From Sphingomonas sp. PP-F2F-G114-C0414 (GTDB lineage: Bacteria; Pseudomonadota; Alphaproteobacteria; Sphingomonadales; Sphingomonadaceae), in the NCBI RefSeq assembly GCF_003688595.1, contig NZ_RCWT01000010.1:372001-436000 (forward strand): a stretch of DNA of 64,000 bases, written 5' to 3'. Numbering within the stretch: the first letter of the stretch is position 1; each line of letters starts with the position of its first letter. The translations under genes were made by a program, and so were the position numbers. The notes beneath the pieces are model-generated. The model saw nothing but the letters and a program-made list of their open reading frames with translations. It was not told where the DNA came from and made no database searches. Of the stretch, positions 7,940 through 17,232 are shown one piece after another.

Positions 7940-9920
7940 CGTGGAAGACCGTGTTCTGATTCTGGCGCCACGCGGTCGAGATGCCACGATTGCCGCGGAC
8001 CTGCTCGCCCGTAACACGATCCAATCCTATGTCTGTGCGGACCGGGCGGAGTTGCTCGCGGAAATTCGGCGGGGCGCGGGGGCGGTCATGCTGACGGAAG
8101 AAGCGCTGGCGGGGCATGATGCGTCGGGTCTGTCGGAGTGGGTCGCGACGCAGCCGACCTGGTCTGACATTCCGTTCGTGGTGCTGGCCAACGGCGCGCC
8201 TGCGCCGCGAACCACCGCCGCGAGCGATCGCCTGGCGAACCTGGGCAATGTCGTTCTGCTGCAACGGCCTTTGCATGCCGAGGCGATGCTGGGCGCGATC
8301 CGGTCGTCGCTGAAGGCGCGGCGGCGTCAATATGAGGTGCGCGATGCGGCGATGACGCTGGAGCGCGCGGTGGTCGATCGCACCGCGGAGCTGGAAGCGG
8401 CGCGGGAAAGTCTCACGATCGCGCTCGACGCCGCCGGCATGGGCAGTTGGGATATCGACTTCACCACCGGCACCGCGAGGCGGACGGCGCGGCACGACGA
8501 GATATTCGGCTATCCGACGCGGCGTCCGACGTGGAACATCGATGATTTTCTCGGCTTTGTCGACGTTTCCCAGCGAGCCCGTATCCGGGCGGACTTCGAC
8601 GCGGCGTTGGACTCCGGCATGCTGGATATCGAGTGCTCGATCACCGCGGCGGACGGTTCGCAGAAGTGGATCGCCGCCAAGGGCCGCGTCACCTACGGTC
8701 CCGACGACAAGCCGCTGCGGATGACCGGCGTCGTCTCGGACGTGACCGACAAAAAGGAAGCCGACGCGCAGCTCGCGCAGGCGCACAAGATGGACGCGAT
8801 CGGCCAGCTAACCGGCGGCGTCGCGCATGATTTCAACAATCTGCTGACCCCGATCGTCGGCAGTCTCGATCTCGTCCGCCGTCGGCACAAGGACGACGAG
8901 AAGACGCAGCGCATGGTCGCCGGCGCGCTGCAGGCCGCCGAACGCGCGGCGACGCTGACGCAGAGGCTGCTCGCGTTCGCGCGGAAACAGGCGCTGCAGC
9001 CCAAAGCGGTCGATATCGGTGCGTTGATCGATGGCATCGTCGATCTCGTCCGGCGTTCGCTGGGGCCGACGATCACCGTGGTCCTCGAAGTGCCGCGCCA
9101 TCTGTCGTCGGCGCGGGTCGATCCGAACCAGCTCGAGCTCGCGCTGCTCAACCTGGCGATCAACGCACGCGATGCGATGCCGGGTGGCGGTCGGTTGATC
9201 CTGACCGTCGCGGAGATCGTCGTCGACGACCGCAACGCCGTCGGTCTCGACGCCGGTCGCTATATCCGACTGACCGCGCAGGATACCGGCACCGGCATGG
9301 ACCGCGCGACGCTCGCGCGTGCGACCGAACCGTTCTTCTCGACCAAGGGTGTCGGCAAGGGAACGGGCTTGGGCCTGTCGATGGTGCACGGTCTGGCTGC
9401 GCAATCGGGTGGCATCCTGCATCTCAGGAGCGAGCCCGGCGTCGGGACCGCGGTCGAGCTCTGGCTGCCGGCGACCGACGAAGTCGCGAGCGATGCGGCC
9501 GATAGTCAGGGCGAGCCGGCACCGGCGCGGCATGCCGCCAAGATCGTCCTGGTCGACGACGAGGAACTGGTCCGATCCGCGACCGCGGAAATGCTGCGCG
9601 ATCTGGGCTATGTCGTGACCGAGTTCGGGTCGGCGAGCCAGGCGCTGTCGGCGATCCGGTCGGGGATCGATGTGGACATGCTCGTCAGCGATTATCTGAT
9701 GCCCGGGATGACCGGCGGCCAGCTGATCACCGAAATGCGCGCCAACGGCATCCGGCTGCCGACGCTGCTGGTTACCGGATACGCGGCGGCGGGCGACGAT
9801 GTTCCGACCGATGTCATGCGCTTGGGGAAGCCCTTCCGCCAGGTCGATCTGGCCGACCGCGTCAACCAGTTGCTACGCGTCCCGCCAGCCAAGGGACGCC
9901 GGCTGCGCGTGGTCGAATAG
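7932..9920 (+). CDS. hybrid histidine kinase with N-terminal pseudo-receiver, PAS and receiver
   Basis: 662 aa, no membrane segment. Residues ~5-125 resemble a receiver fold (RVLILAPRG, IPFVVLANG) but lack the phospho-acceptor Asp and have Arg in the conserved Lys position (LLQRPL), so it looks like a pseudo-receiver. A short linker (~130-155) leads into a PAS domain (~160-285). The dimerisation/phosphoacceptor motif GGVAHDFNNLL has H299. The ATPase domain has N (INARDAMP), G1 (DTGTGM) and G2 (GKGTGLGLSMVHG) boxes. The C-terminal receiver (from ~535) has VDDEE, D587 in SDYLMPGMTG and a KPF lysine. It starts inside the kaiC-like gene. The fusion of kinase and receiver suggests phospho-relay to an unlinked partner. 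It is soluble, so the input is cytoplasmic and may be the KaiC-like protein. Confidence 0.9.
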   Translation: MADVEDRVLILAPRGRDATIAADLLARNTIQSYVCADRAELLAEIRRGAGAVMLTEEALAGHDASGLSEWVATQPTWSDIPFVVLANGAPAPRTTAASDRLANLGNVVLLQRPLHAEAMLGAIRSSLKARRRQYEVRDAAMTLERAVVDRTAELEAARESLTIALDAAGMGSWDIDFTTGTARRTARHDEIFGYPTRRPTWNIDDFLGFVDVSQRARIRADFDAALDSGMLDIECSITAADGSQKWIAAKGRVTYGPDDKPLRMTGVVSDVTDKKEADAQLAQAHKMDAIGQLTGGVAHDFNNLLTPIVGSLDLVRRRHKDDEKTQRMVAGALQAAERAATLTQRLLAFARKQALQPKAVDIGALIDGIVDLVRRSLGPTITVVLEVPRHLSSARVDPNQLELALLNLAINARDAMPGGGRLILTVAEIVVDDRNAVGLDAGRYIRLTAQDTGTGMDRATLARATEPFFSTKGVGKGTGLGLSMVHGLAAQSGGILHLRSEPGVGTAVELWLPATDEVASDAADSQGEPAPARHAAKIVLVDDEELVRSATAEMLRDLGYVVTEFGSASQALSAIRSGIDVDMLVSDYLMPGMTGGQLITEMRANGIRLPTLLVTGYAAAGDDVPTDVMRLGKPFRQVDLADRVNQLLRVPPAKGRRLRVVE

Positions 9921-10208
9921 TCGGTACGCGTCAGGGTTGGTCGGCTGGAAGGAAAGGGTCGGACGGCCAAGCCGTAAGTCGTGACGTGATCGGCGATCGC
10001 TCCCGCCGTCGTCCATCCGATCCGCGGGTCCGCCGCCCCTCGTAGCCGGGTCAGGACGCGATCGAAATCGCCAGCCGGCGGCCTTCGGGCCACGAATAGT
10101 ACGGCCGTCCGACTATCGGGCGGTACGCGTATCGCCTGTGATGCGGCAGGTGTTTCAGCGGTTAGGACATGCGTGCGCCTTCGTATGCGCCATCGTAGCG
10201 CCTTGGCG
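9921..10208. other. intergenic region, no supported gene
   Basis: This 288-base stretch lies between the kinase stop and the stop of the leftward lipoprotein gene. One minus-strand frame is open right through, but it is the same frame that runs antisense through both neighbours, and it has no good start. I see no strong terminator hairpin. Confidence 0.45.
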
Positions 10209-11000
10209 CTATCCCAGTGGAACCGGCTTGAGCTGACCGGAGTCGAGATGCCACCGCAACTGGTCGGCCGTCGCGCGGTCGACGTCGTTGACGCGGCGAA
10301 CGACGTACGTGCCGCTAAAACGCTGGCGAGACCCGTCGTCCAGCGTGGACTCGACCGTGACGGGGACCGGCTGATAGATCGATCCCGCCCCGGCATCGCC
10401 AGGTTGGAGCGCGCCGATGACGACCTTGGTCGTGCGGGTATGCGCGAAACCCGCCGCGAACGCTGCGAAAGTCTGTCCCGGACGACCGTCGCTACCCCAT
10501 TGCCGCCACGCAGTGTCGAAATCGCGCGCGTCGACAGCGGCATAGTACCGCCGAACCACCGCTGCCGCCGCCTCCGCACTCTTAGGCGCAGGCCCGCATC
10601 CCTGCATCGGCGCGCCTTTGCCGTCGAACAGCGCACAACTGCGCGCGATCTCGTCCTCGATCATCGCGCAGCTGTTGGCGGCATTGCAGGGCGGGTGCGT
10701 CGCCGGCGAGACGTCGCGACAGATCGCCACGCGACGCGCGGCGGCGGCAGCACCGATATCGGCAAGACACGACGTCTTCGTCAGAGCCTTTGGCGAAGAC
10801 GTCTCGGGCGAGATCGAATTGCCGATCGTCGAGGGGGAGGGGGAGGGCGTTGACTGCCGCACCGCGACGGTTTCGTCACTTGCTTGATTCCGCGCTGCGT
10901 CAGGCGTGTTCTGCGGCAAATCGTCGGATCGATCGGAGGATGCCCCGCACGCCGCCAGCGCGAACAGCGGAACAGATATCCACGGCGTCAAACTTGGCAT
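10209..11000 (-). CDS. hypothetical lipoprotein with NTF2-like C-terminus
   Basis: 263 aa. The N-terminus is a lipoprotein signal with lipobox LAAC and the lipidated Cys at residue 18. A Ser/Pro/Thr-rich linker (to ~60) follows, with PSPSPS. The middle (~75-135) has several cysteines (TSCLADIG, AICRD, PPCNAANSC, RSCALF, QGCGP) that could form disulfides in the periplasm. The last 120 residues (VVRRYYAAVDARDFDTAW onward) look like a small alpha/beta fold of the NTF2/SnoaL kind. I do not recognise a named family. It lies downstream of the mnh operon on the same strand, 75 bases after mnhG, but probably has its own transcript. Confidence 0.7.
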   Translation of the reverse strand: MPSLTPWISVPLFALAACGASSDRSDDLPQNTPDAARNQASDETVAVRQSTPSPSPSTIGNSISPETSSPKALTKTSCLADIGAAAAARRVAICRDVSPATHPPCNAANSCAMIEDEIARSCALFDGKGAPMQGCGPAPKSAEAAAAVVRRYYAAVDARDFDTAWRQWGSDGRPGQTFAAFAAGFAHTRTTKVVIGALQPGDAGAGSIYQPVPVTVESTLDDGSRQRFSGTYVVRRVNDVDRATADQLRWHLDSGQLKPVPLG

Positions 11001-11075
11001 GGTCGGGCTTGTCCTCTCCTTCGCGGCGGCTTTTGCTGCGCGCGGAACACCCTTAACCGACCGGACGCCAAGCGC

Positions 11076-11504
11076 TCAATCGCCGGATAGCCGTTTAAGG
11101 TCAGCCGTCGACGTTGCGATGCTCGGCTTCGGCGCTTCGAACGTCGCCCAATCGCCCTCGTCCGGGTTTGGCGGCTCCCCAGCGATCCCGGCCGGCTCGA
11201 TGATGTCGGCCATGCGCTGACGGTGGAGATGAACCTTCGCGATCATGTTCGCGGAGACGGGTGTGGTGATGAACAGGAACAACACGATCAGCAGTTCGTG
11301 CGTGCTCCACGTCCCGGTTTGCAGCCGGGTCCGCAGCATCGAGGCGAGCACCAACGATCCGACGCCGAGCGTCGTCGCCATCGTCGGTCCATGCAGCCGC
11401 TCCATCGTCGACGGCAACCGGACCAGCCCCCAGCTGCCGAGCAGCAGGAACGCGGCCCCGAGCAGGGTCAGCCCGGCCACGAGATAGGCGAAAGCATCGA
11501 TCAT
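11076..11504 (-). CDS. mnhG: cation/proton antiporter subunit MnhG
   Basis: 142 aa; last gene of the antiporter operon. The start at 11504 overlaps the mnhF stop by ATGA. Three hydrophobic segments are visible (FAYLVAGLTLLGAAFLLLGS, TMATTLGVGSLVLASML, ELLIVLFLFITTPVSANMI). The motif LVRLPSTMERLHGPTMATTLG is typical of MnhG/PhaG. A polar tail of about 45 residues (after HLHRQRMADII) is longer than in many homologues. MnhG is a small inner-membrane subunit needed for assembly of the complex. Confidence 0.9.
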   Translation of the reverse strand: MIDAFAYLVAGLTLLGAAFLLLGSWGLVRLPSTMERLHGPTMATTLGVGSLVLASMLRTRLQTGTWSTHELLIVLFLFITTPVSANMIAKVHLHRQRMADIIEPAGIAGEPPNPDEGDWATFEAPKPSIATSTADLKRLSGD

Positions 11505-11770
11505 TCGACGATGTCCCCGCGAAGGAGGAACTTGCAATAGGCGACGGTGCTGACGAACCCGACCATCGCGAGCACCAACGCCGCCTCGAAATACGGGCTG
11601 GAGCCACCGATCATGCCGATCAGGAGGATCAGCGCGATGACGTTGATGACCATCGTGTCGAGCGCGAGGATACGATCGCCGATCGCCGGGCCGCGGAACA
11701 GTCGCCATCCGTTGCACAGCAGCGCGAGCGCTATGGCGATCGCGGCGATGTAAGGCGCGACTGCGATCAT
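11501..11770 (-). CDS. mnhF: cation/proton antiporter subunit MnhF
   Basis: 89 aa, three predicted membrane helices. The sequence FRGPAIGDRILALDTMVINVIALI is the MnhF/PhaF signature; the Asp residues in GDR and LDT are conserved in the family, where the subunit has been linked to ion or bile-salt export. The start overlaps the mnhE stop by ATGA, and its own stop overlaps the mnhG start. Length is normal. Confidence 0.92.
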   Translation of the reverse strand: MIAVAPYIAAIAIALALLCNGWRLFRGPAIGDRILALDTMVINVIALILLIGMIGGSSPYFEAALVLAMVGFVSTVAYCKFLLRGDIVE

Positions 11771-12258
11771 GCGAATATCCTCAGCAACCGCGCTTCGTAC
11801 CGCTGCTTGATGCGCGCGATCTCCGCCGTTTCGTCCTCGACGTCGAGCGCGTGGACCAGCAGTGCGCGACCATCAGCGGACACGTCGGACGAGACCGTTC
11901 CCGGGGTCAGGCTGATCGTCGCCGCGAGCACCGTGATCGCCTCGGGCGTCGTGAGCTCGATCGGGATGACGAGCCAGCGCGCGCGCAGATCGCGGTCGCG
12001 CCGGAACAGGATCACGCGCGCGATATGGAAATTGGCGGCCACGATGTCGAACAGCACGACCGCGAGAAACGCGACCAACGTACCGCCGAACCGCAGGCGA
12101 GGGCGATCGGGCCAGAACGGCGCGGTGACCTTTGGCAGGATGAGCGAGACCATCGCGCCAAGGACGAGGTCGCCGCTAGTGACGCTGTTCGCCAGCAGCA
12201 GCCAGACGATCAGCAACGTCGCCGAGAGGGCAGGGTGGGGCAGGAGCCACCGGATCAT
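11767..12258 (-). CDS. mnhE: cation/proton antiporter subunit MnhE
   Basis: 163 aa. Two or three hydrophobic segments lie at the N-terminus (LSATLLIVWLLLANSV, LVAFLAVVLFDIVAANF). A cytoplasmic C-terminal half with ITVLAATISLTPGTVSSDVSADGRALLVHALD follows; the SLTPGT stretch is the hallmark of MnhE/PhaE. Its start overlaps the mnhD stop by ATGA. It contributes to the inner-membrane Mrp complex. Confidence 0.93.
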   Translation of the reverse strand: MIRWLLPHPALSATLLIVWLLLANSVTSGDLVLGAMVSLILPKVTAPFWPDRPRLRFGGTLVAFLAVVLFDIVAANFHIARVILFRRDRDLRARWLVIPIELTTPEAITVLAATISLTPGTVSSDVSADGRALLVHALDVEDETAEIARIKQRYEARLLRIFA

Positions 12259-13781
12259 CGCGGGATGCTGCCGAGGACGGCGGCGATATAGCGCTGCGGC
12301 GCGAAGATCTGCGCGGCGGTCGCCTGGGCTTGCGCGGTCGCCCAGCCGGCGCCGATGGTCAGGGCGGCTAGCAGTCCGATCAGGATCGTGGGGGCGATCA
12401 GGTCCGCGTTGGATCGGTTCGGACTATCGATCGGGTCTGTGCCGATTGGCGACGCTTTCCAGAAGAGGATGCTGCCGGTGCGGGCGAAGCCGACGACCCC
12501 GATCAACGTCGTACCGAGGATTGTTGCCCACAGAACCATCCAGTTGGGGGTCGTGGCGGTAGTCTGGAGGATGAACAGCTTGCCAATGAAGCCCGACAGC
12601 GGCGGCCATCCGACCGCGGCAATCGACGACGCGAGGAACAGCAGACCGGTCGCCTGTTGGCCCGCAAAGCGGGGGCTGGGCACCGCTGCGTCGTCATATC
12701 GGCCACGGCGACGCATGGTCACGTCGGCGACCAGGAACAGCGCAGCACCGGCCAGCGTCGCGTGAACCAGATAGAAGAGCGCCGCCGCCATCGTCGCCTG
12801 GCTCCAGCAGGAGACTGCGAGCACCAGCGTCCCCGTCGATCCGACCAGCGCGAACGCTGCCTGTTCGCGCATCGCCTGCCCCACGAACACCCCGGCAAAG
12901 CCGATAACGGCGGTCATCACGGCGGCGGGGAAGAGCCAGGGCGACGGCATCCACGCCAACGCGCCTGCGCCCTCGCCGAAGAGCAACGATACGATCCGGA
13001 TCATCGCATAGACCCCGACCTTCGTCAGAATCGCGAACAGCGCCGCTACCACCGGCATCGTCGCGACGTAGGTCCGCGGCAACCAGAGATGCAGCGGGAC
13101 GATCGCCGCCTTGAGCGCGAAGACGGTCATCAGCAGCACGCCGGCGATCCGCAGCAAGCCCTCGTCCGCTGCTCCCGATACCGCAATGCGGCGCGCGAGG
13201 TCAGCCATGTTGAGCGTCCCGGTCACGCCGTACAGCACCCCGAGCGCGATCAGGAACAGCGCGGAACCGACGATGTTGACGACGACATAGCCGACCGCCG
13301 CCTTCAGCCGCGCCGCGCCGTGGCCGTGGAGCATCAGGCCGTAGGACGCGATCAGCAGGACTTCGAAGAACACGAACAGGTTGAAGAGATCGCCCGTCAG
13401 GAACGCGCCGTTCAGCCCGAGCAGCTGGAAATGGAAGAGCGGATGGAAATGCGAACCCTGCCGATCGGCGGCGGTAAGCGTCGCATGCAGCAGGACGATA
13501 AGCGCCAATGCCGACGACAGCACCAGCATTGCCGCAGAAAGCCGGTCGAGCACCAGGACGATCCCGAACGGCGCCGGCCAGCCGCCGACCGCGTAACTGC
13601 GGATCGCGTTGTCCTGCACTAGCCCGAACAGTGCGACCGCTGCCGCGAGCATGGCTACACAGCCGGCCAGCGACAGACCGACCGCCAAAGCCCGCCGACG
13701 GGGCATCGCCAACAGCGTCAGCGGGGCAAGCACCGCCGGGATCACCACGGGCGCTATTAGCAACTGATCGGCAAGCGTCAT
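12255..13781 (-). CDS. mnhD: cation/proton antiporter subunit MnhD
   Basis: 508 aa, about 14 membrane helices, homologous to the proton-pumping NuoN/NuoM subunits of complex I. Visible family features are NLFVFFEVLLIASYGLMLHG, LKAAIVPLHLWLPRTY (with the helix-breaking Lys/His region) and FALVGSTGTL. Together with MnhA it is thought to carry the proton path. Both ends overlap neighbours by ATGA. Length is standard for MnhD/PhaD. Confidence 0.93.
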   Translation of the reverse strand: MTLADQLLIAPVVIPAVLAPLTLLAMPRRRALAVGLSLAGCVAMLAAAVALFGLVQDNAIRSYAVGGWPAPFGIVLVLDRLSAAMLVLSSALALIVLLHATLTAADRQGSHFHPLFHFQLLGLNGAFLTGDLFNLFVFFEVLLIASYGLMLHGHGAARLKAAVGYVVVNIVGSALFLIALGVLYGVTGTLNMADLARRIAVSGAADEGLLRIAGVLLMTVFALKAAIVPLHLWLPRTYVATMPVVAALFAILTKVGVYAMIRIVSLLFGEGAGALAWMPSPWLFPAAVMTAVIGFAGVFVGQAMREQAAFALVGSTGTLVLAVSCWSQATMAAALFYLVHATLAGAALFLVADVTMRRRGRYDDAAVPSPRFAGQQATGLLFLASSIAAVGWPPLSGFIGKLFILQTTATTPNWMVLWATILGTTLIGVVGFARTGSILFWKASPIGTDPIDSPNRSNADLIAPTILIGLLAALTIGAGWATAQAQATAAQIFAPQRYIAAVLGSIPR

Positions 13782-14134
13782 GGCTCACCCTCACCGCCGT
13801 CGGGGTCCGCCAGACCGTCGACCTGATCCGATCCACTTTCAAGAAAACTGCGAAGCGAGAGAATGACGGCCAGCGCGGTCATGCCGAACGCGATGACGAT
13901 CGCGGTCAGCACCAGCGCCTGGGGCAGGGGATCGGCGTGATCGGTCACCCCACTCGCGTACAGAGGCGGTCGATCGACGACGAGCCGGCCGGTCGCGAAC
14001 AGGAAGAGGTTCACGGCGTGCGACAGCAAGGTCAGCCCGAGCACGACCTGGAACGTCCGCCCTCGCAGCGACAGATACACCCCGCCTGCGGTCAGCACGG
14101 CGATGGCGCTGGCGATCAGGAATTCGAGGCTCAT
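13778..14134 (-). CDS. mnhC: cation/proton antiporter subunit MnhC
   Basis: 118 aa, NuoK-like subunit with three membrane helices (FLIASAIAVLTAGGVYLSL, VVLGLTLLSHAVNLFLFATG, ALVLTAIVIAFGMTALAVIL). The phrase DPLPQALVLTAIVI is shared by MnhC and NuoK families. Start and stop overlap mnhAB and mnhD by ATGA. A short charged tail (SGSDQVDGLADPDGGEGEP) extends into the cytoplasm. Confidence 0.93.
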   Translation of the reverse strand: MSLEFLIASAIAVLTAGGVYLSLRGRTFQVVLGLTLLSHAVNLFLFATGRLVVDRPPLYASGVTDHADPLPQALVLTAIVIAFGMTALAVILSLRSFLESGSDQVDGLADPDGGEGEP

Positions 14135-16938
14135 GGTATCGCCTGCCCTTCTGAATCCGCACCGATGCGCGCGACACGCTGGGTTAAATGGCTAAGTTGC
14201 GCCAGTATCATCATCACGGCGCCGACTACGACGCTGGCGACGCCGGCGTCGAACAGCGTGGCGGTCGCCAGCTCGACCTCGCCGATCAGCGGTAGATGGA
14301 CATACCCGAAGCTGCTCGACAGGAACGGCGCATCGAAGACGAGCGATCCGAGACCGGTCGCGGTGGCGAGCACGATACCGACCGCGATCAAGACATGGTC
14401 GACACCGGACCGCCGTTCGCCGGTCGAACCGCCCCCGGACGCTAGGTGCTGCAGGAAGATCGCGATCGAAAAGATCAGCGCAGCGACGAACCCGCCACCC
14501 GGCGCATTATGGCCGCGCAGGAATATATGCAGGCCTACCAGCAGCGCCAGCGGCAGCAACGCGCGGGCGGCCGTCGCCAGCATCATCGGATGTCGATCGG
14601 GAGAATGCGGCATTTTCGACTGCGGTACCCGCACACGCACCGCCGGTTCCAGCAGCGCGTAGATCGCGAGCCCGGCGATCCCCAGCACGATGATCTCGCC
14701 CAACGTGTCGAAAGCGCGGAAGTCGACCAGCGTGACGTTCACGACGTTCCTGCCGCCGGCACCCGCATAGCTGTTCGCCCAGTGGAACGCCGACACCGTC
14801 GCCACCGCCGGACGCGTCATCACCGCCCAGGCCAGCCAGCCGGTTGCGACGCCCGCGATCACGCCGAGGAGCGCGTCCCGGGCTCGCCGAGGAATGCTCG
14901 ATAGCGTGGGTGGCGACTTGGGCAACACAGTGAGCGCCAGGAGCATGAGCAGGATCGTGACGACCTCGACCGCGATCTGCGTCAGCGCGAGATCGGGCGC
15001 GGACAGGTGGACGAACGCCAGCGCGATGACGAGCCCGACGACGCCTAGGAACAGCAAGGCAAGATAACGATGGCGCTGCACGACGACGACCGCTGCAGTC
15101 GCAACGATCAGGCCCAGCCAAGCGACGATCGCAACGGCCGATGCCGGGATGCGTGGACGCGATCCGGTATATACGCCGCCGCTCGTCAGGCTTGCCCCTG
15201 TCGCCAGCACGATCGCGATTGCGAACAGGACGAACAGGTAGCGCTGGAGCGACGCGGCATGGACGACGCTAGAAAGTCGGCGCGTGCGGTCGAGTACTGA
15301 CCCCATCGCCGCGTCGAACATCCGCTTCGCATCGGGCGCGGATCGGGTGGCCAGCCAATCGGTCACCGGCGCCCGCCGCCATAGCACGAGCGCGCCACCG
15401 ACGATCGCGACCACGCTCAGACCGAAGGCCGGATTGAAACCATGCCATAGTGCGAGATGCAGGTCGGGCGAGCGGCCGCCGACGACCGAACCGGTGGCGG
15501 CGGCGACCAGAGGCCCCGCGATCGTCATGGGGATCAGCCCAAGCGCGATCGCGATCACGACCAGCACGACTGACGGCGCGAGCATGGCGATACCCGGATC
15601 GTGCGGCGTGCTCGCTTCACCAGCGCGCGTCCGTCCGAAGAAAAGACCGATCGCGTAACGGAGTGAATACGCGACCGACAGGATCGCGGCGAGCGTCGCC
15701 AGGATCGGTACCAGCCAGGACTGGCCTGCCAGGACAGCATACGTGCTCTGATCGAGCATCATCTCCTTCGAGATGAAACCGCCGAGCGGGGGCAGTCCGG
15801 CCATCGACGCGGCAGCGAGCGTGCCGAGTGTGGCGGTGATCGGCATCAGCGCAGCGAGGCCACCAAGCCGTCGGATATCGCGCGTGCCGGTCTGGTGATC
15901 GACGATTCCGGCGTTCATGAACAGTGCCGCCTTGAACGCCGCGTGGTTGAGGATGTGGAAGACCGCCGCGGTGGCTGCGGCGGGTGTGCCGAACCCGAGC
16001 AGCATGACCATCAGCCCCAATTGGCTGATCGTCGAATAAGCCAGGATCGCCTTCAGATCGCACCGGAACAGCGCCACGGCGGCGCCGAACAGCATCGTTA
16101 CGAGCCCGGTCGATGCGACGAGATAGAACCAGAGATCGGTCCCCGACAGCACCGGCCACAGCCGGGCCAGCAGGAAGACGCCCGCCTTCACCATCGTCGC
16201 GGAATGCAGATAGGCGCTGACCGGGGTCGGCGCGGCCATCGCGTGCGGTAGCCAGAAGTGGAACGGGAACTGCGCCGATTTGGTAAACGCGCCGAGCAGT
16301 ATCAGGATGAGGATCGCCGGATACAGCGGCGAGGCCTGGACGATGTCCGCACGCGCGAGAATGGTCGTCAGTTCGTACGATCCTGCCGCCTGTCCGAGCA
16401 ACAGCAGCCCCGCGATCAGCGCCAGCCCGCCGCCGCCCGTCACCGCCAGTGCCATCCGCGCACCTCGCCGCGCCTCGGGTCGATCTCGCCAAAAGCCGAT
16501 CAGCAGGAACGACGACAGGCTGGTCATTTCCCAGAAAACGAGCAGCAGCAGGACGTTGGCCGACAGTGCGATACCGATCATCGCGCCTTGGAACAGCATC
16601 AGGAAGGACAGGAACCGTCCGGTGGCCTCGCCCTTGGCGAGATACCCTTGCGCATAAACGACAACCAGCAGACCGATGCCGAGGATCAGCCCGGCGAACA
16701 ACAGACCGAGCGGGTCGAGCCAGAGGCTCGCATCGAGGCCCAGCGCCGGTACCCATGTCAGATGCGCAATCAACGGCGTCCCGGCCAGAACGGTGGGCGC
16801 CGCAACCAGCAACAGACCGAGGCCTACCGCGCTGGCCCCGCCCGCAATCATCATCTGCGCGACGCGATCCGCTGGCGCGCAAAGGCCCAAGATCATGGCG
16901 GCGACGAACGGCAACAGGACCAGGGTCGTCAGGACCAT
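14131..16938 (-). CDS. mnhA: fused antiporter subunits MnhA-MnhB
   Basis: 935 aa. Residues 1-~500 are a NuoL/MnhA ion-translocating domain with HSATMVKAGVFLLARLWP, KAILAYSTISQLGLM and NHAAFKAALFMNAGI. Residues ~500-770 carry the MnhA extension with LALTQIAVEVVTILLMLLAL and RNVVNVTLVDFRAFDTLGE. From about residue 785 an MnhB domain follows (LHIFLRGHNAPGGGFVAALI). This A-B fusion is the PhaAB arrangement known from alphaproteobacteria such as Sinorhizobium. It is the first gene of a six-gene operon in which every junction is an ATGA overlap. The complex exchanges Na+ or K+ for protons and supports pH and salt tolerance. Confidence 0.94.
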   Translation of the reverse strand: MVLTTLVLLPFVAAMILGLCAPADRVAQMMIAGGASAVGLGLLLVAAPTVLAGTPLIAHLTWVPALGLDASLWLDPLGLLFAGLILGIGLLVVVYAQGYLAKGEATGRFLSFLMLFQGAMIGIALSANVLLLLVFWEMTSLSSFLLIGFWRDRPEARRGARMALAVTGGGGLALIAGLLLLGQAAGSYELTTILARADIVQASPLYPAILILILLGAFTKSAQFPFHFWLPHAMAAPTPVSAYLHSATMVKAGVFLLARLWPVLSGTDLWFYLVASTGLVTMLFGAAVALFRCDLKAILAYSTISQLGLMVMLLGFGTPAAATAAVFHILNHAAFKAALFMNAGIVDHQTGTRDIRRLGGLAALMPITATLGTLAAASMAGLPPLGGFISKEMMLDQSTYAVLAGQSWLVPILATLAAILSVAYSLRYAIGLFFGRTRAGEASTPHDPGIAMLAPSVVLVVIAIALGLIPMTIAGPLVAAATGSVVGGRSPDLHLALWHGFNPAFGLSVVAIVGGALVLWRRAPVTDWLATRSAPDAKRMFDAAMGSVLDRTRRLSSVVHAASLQRYLFVLFAIAIVLATGASLTSGGVYTGSRPRIPASAVAIVAWLGLIVATAAVVVVQRHRYLALLFLGVVGLVIALAFVHLSAPDLALTQIAVEVVTILLMLLALTVLPKSPPTLSSIPRRARDALLGVIAGVATGWLAWAVMTRPAVATVSAFHWANSYAGAGGRNVVNVTLVDFRAFDTLGEIIVLGIAGLAIYALLEPAVRVRVPQSKMPHSPDRHPMMLATAARALLPLALLVGLHIFLRGHNAPGGGFVAALIFSIAIFLQHLASGGGSTGERRSGVDHVLIAVGIVLATATGLGSLVFDAPFLSSSFGYVHLPLIGEVELATATLFDAGVASVVVGAVMMILAQLSHLTQRVARIGADSEGQAIP

Positions 16939-17232
16939 CGCGACCGTCTACCTCGTTGCACCATGCACGCATCCTTCGCACGATGCGGCGATCGGGTCGA
17001 CGTTCCCGGCTGAAATCTCCGAATTCCGTCTCGATGTTTACCGGAACGTTCGCGAATGGCCTTAACGAAAGGCCCCACCACGTACGAGAGCCCCAGACGA
17101 TCTTACCTCTCGCATGAGCGGCCGGATCAGCCCTTGGTGCGCCATCGCCATCGCTGCCGGGCGCTCCATGTTTTCAGATCGACCTTCTCATGGTCGAACG
17201 ATCGCGCGAATACGCCGTCACGTTGGTCTAGC
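16939..17232. other. intergenic region upstream of the mnh operon
   Basis: About 294 bases between the nitronate monooxygenase stop and the mnhAB start, both leftward. The promoter of the antiporter operon should lie in the left part. I see no gene, no strong terminator and no recognisable riboswitch. Confidence 0.5.

Noticed and set aside
9692..10636. Leftward frame filling the gap after the kinase gene
   Set aside because: It runs antisense through the kinase end and out of frame through the lipoprotein, with no good start; kept only as an unannotated gap.
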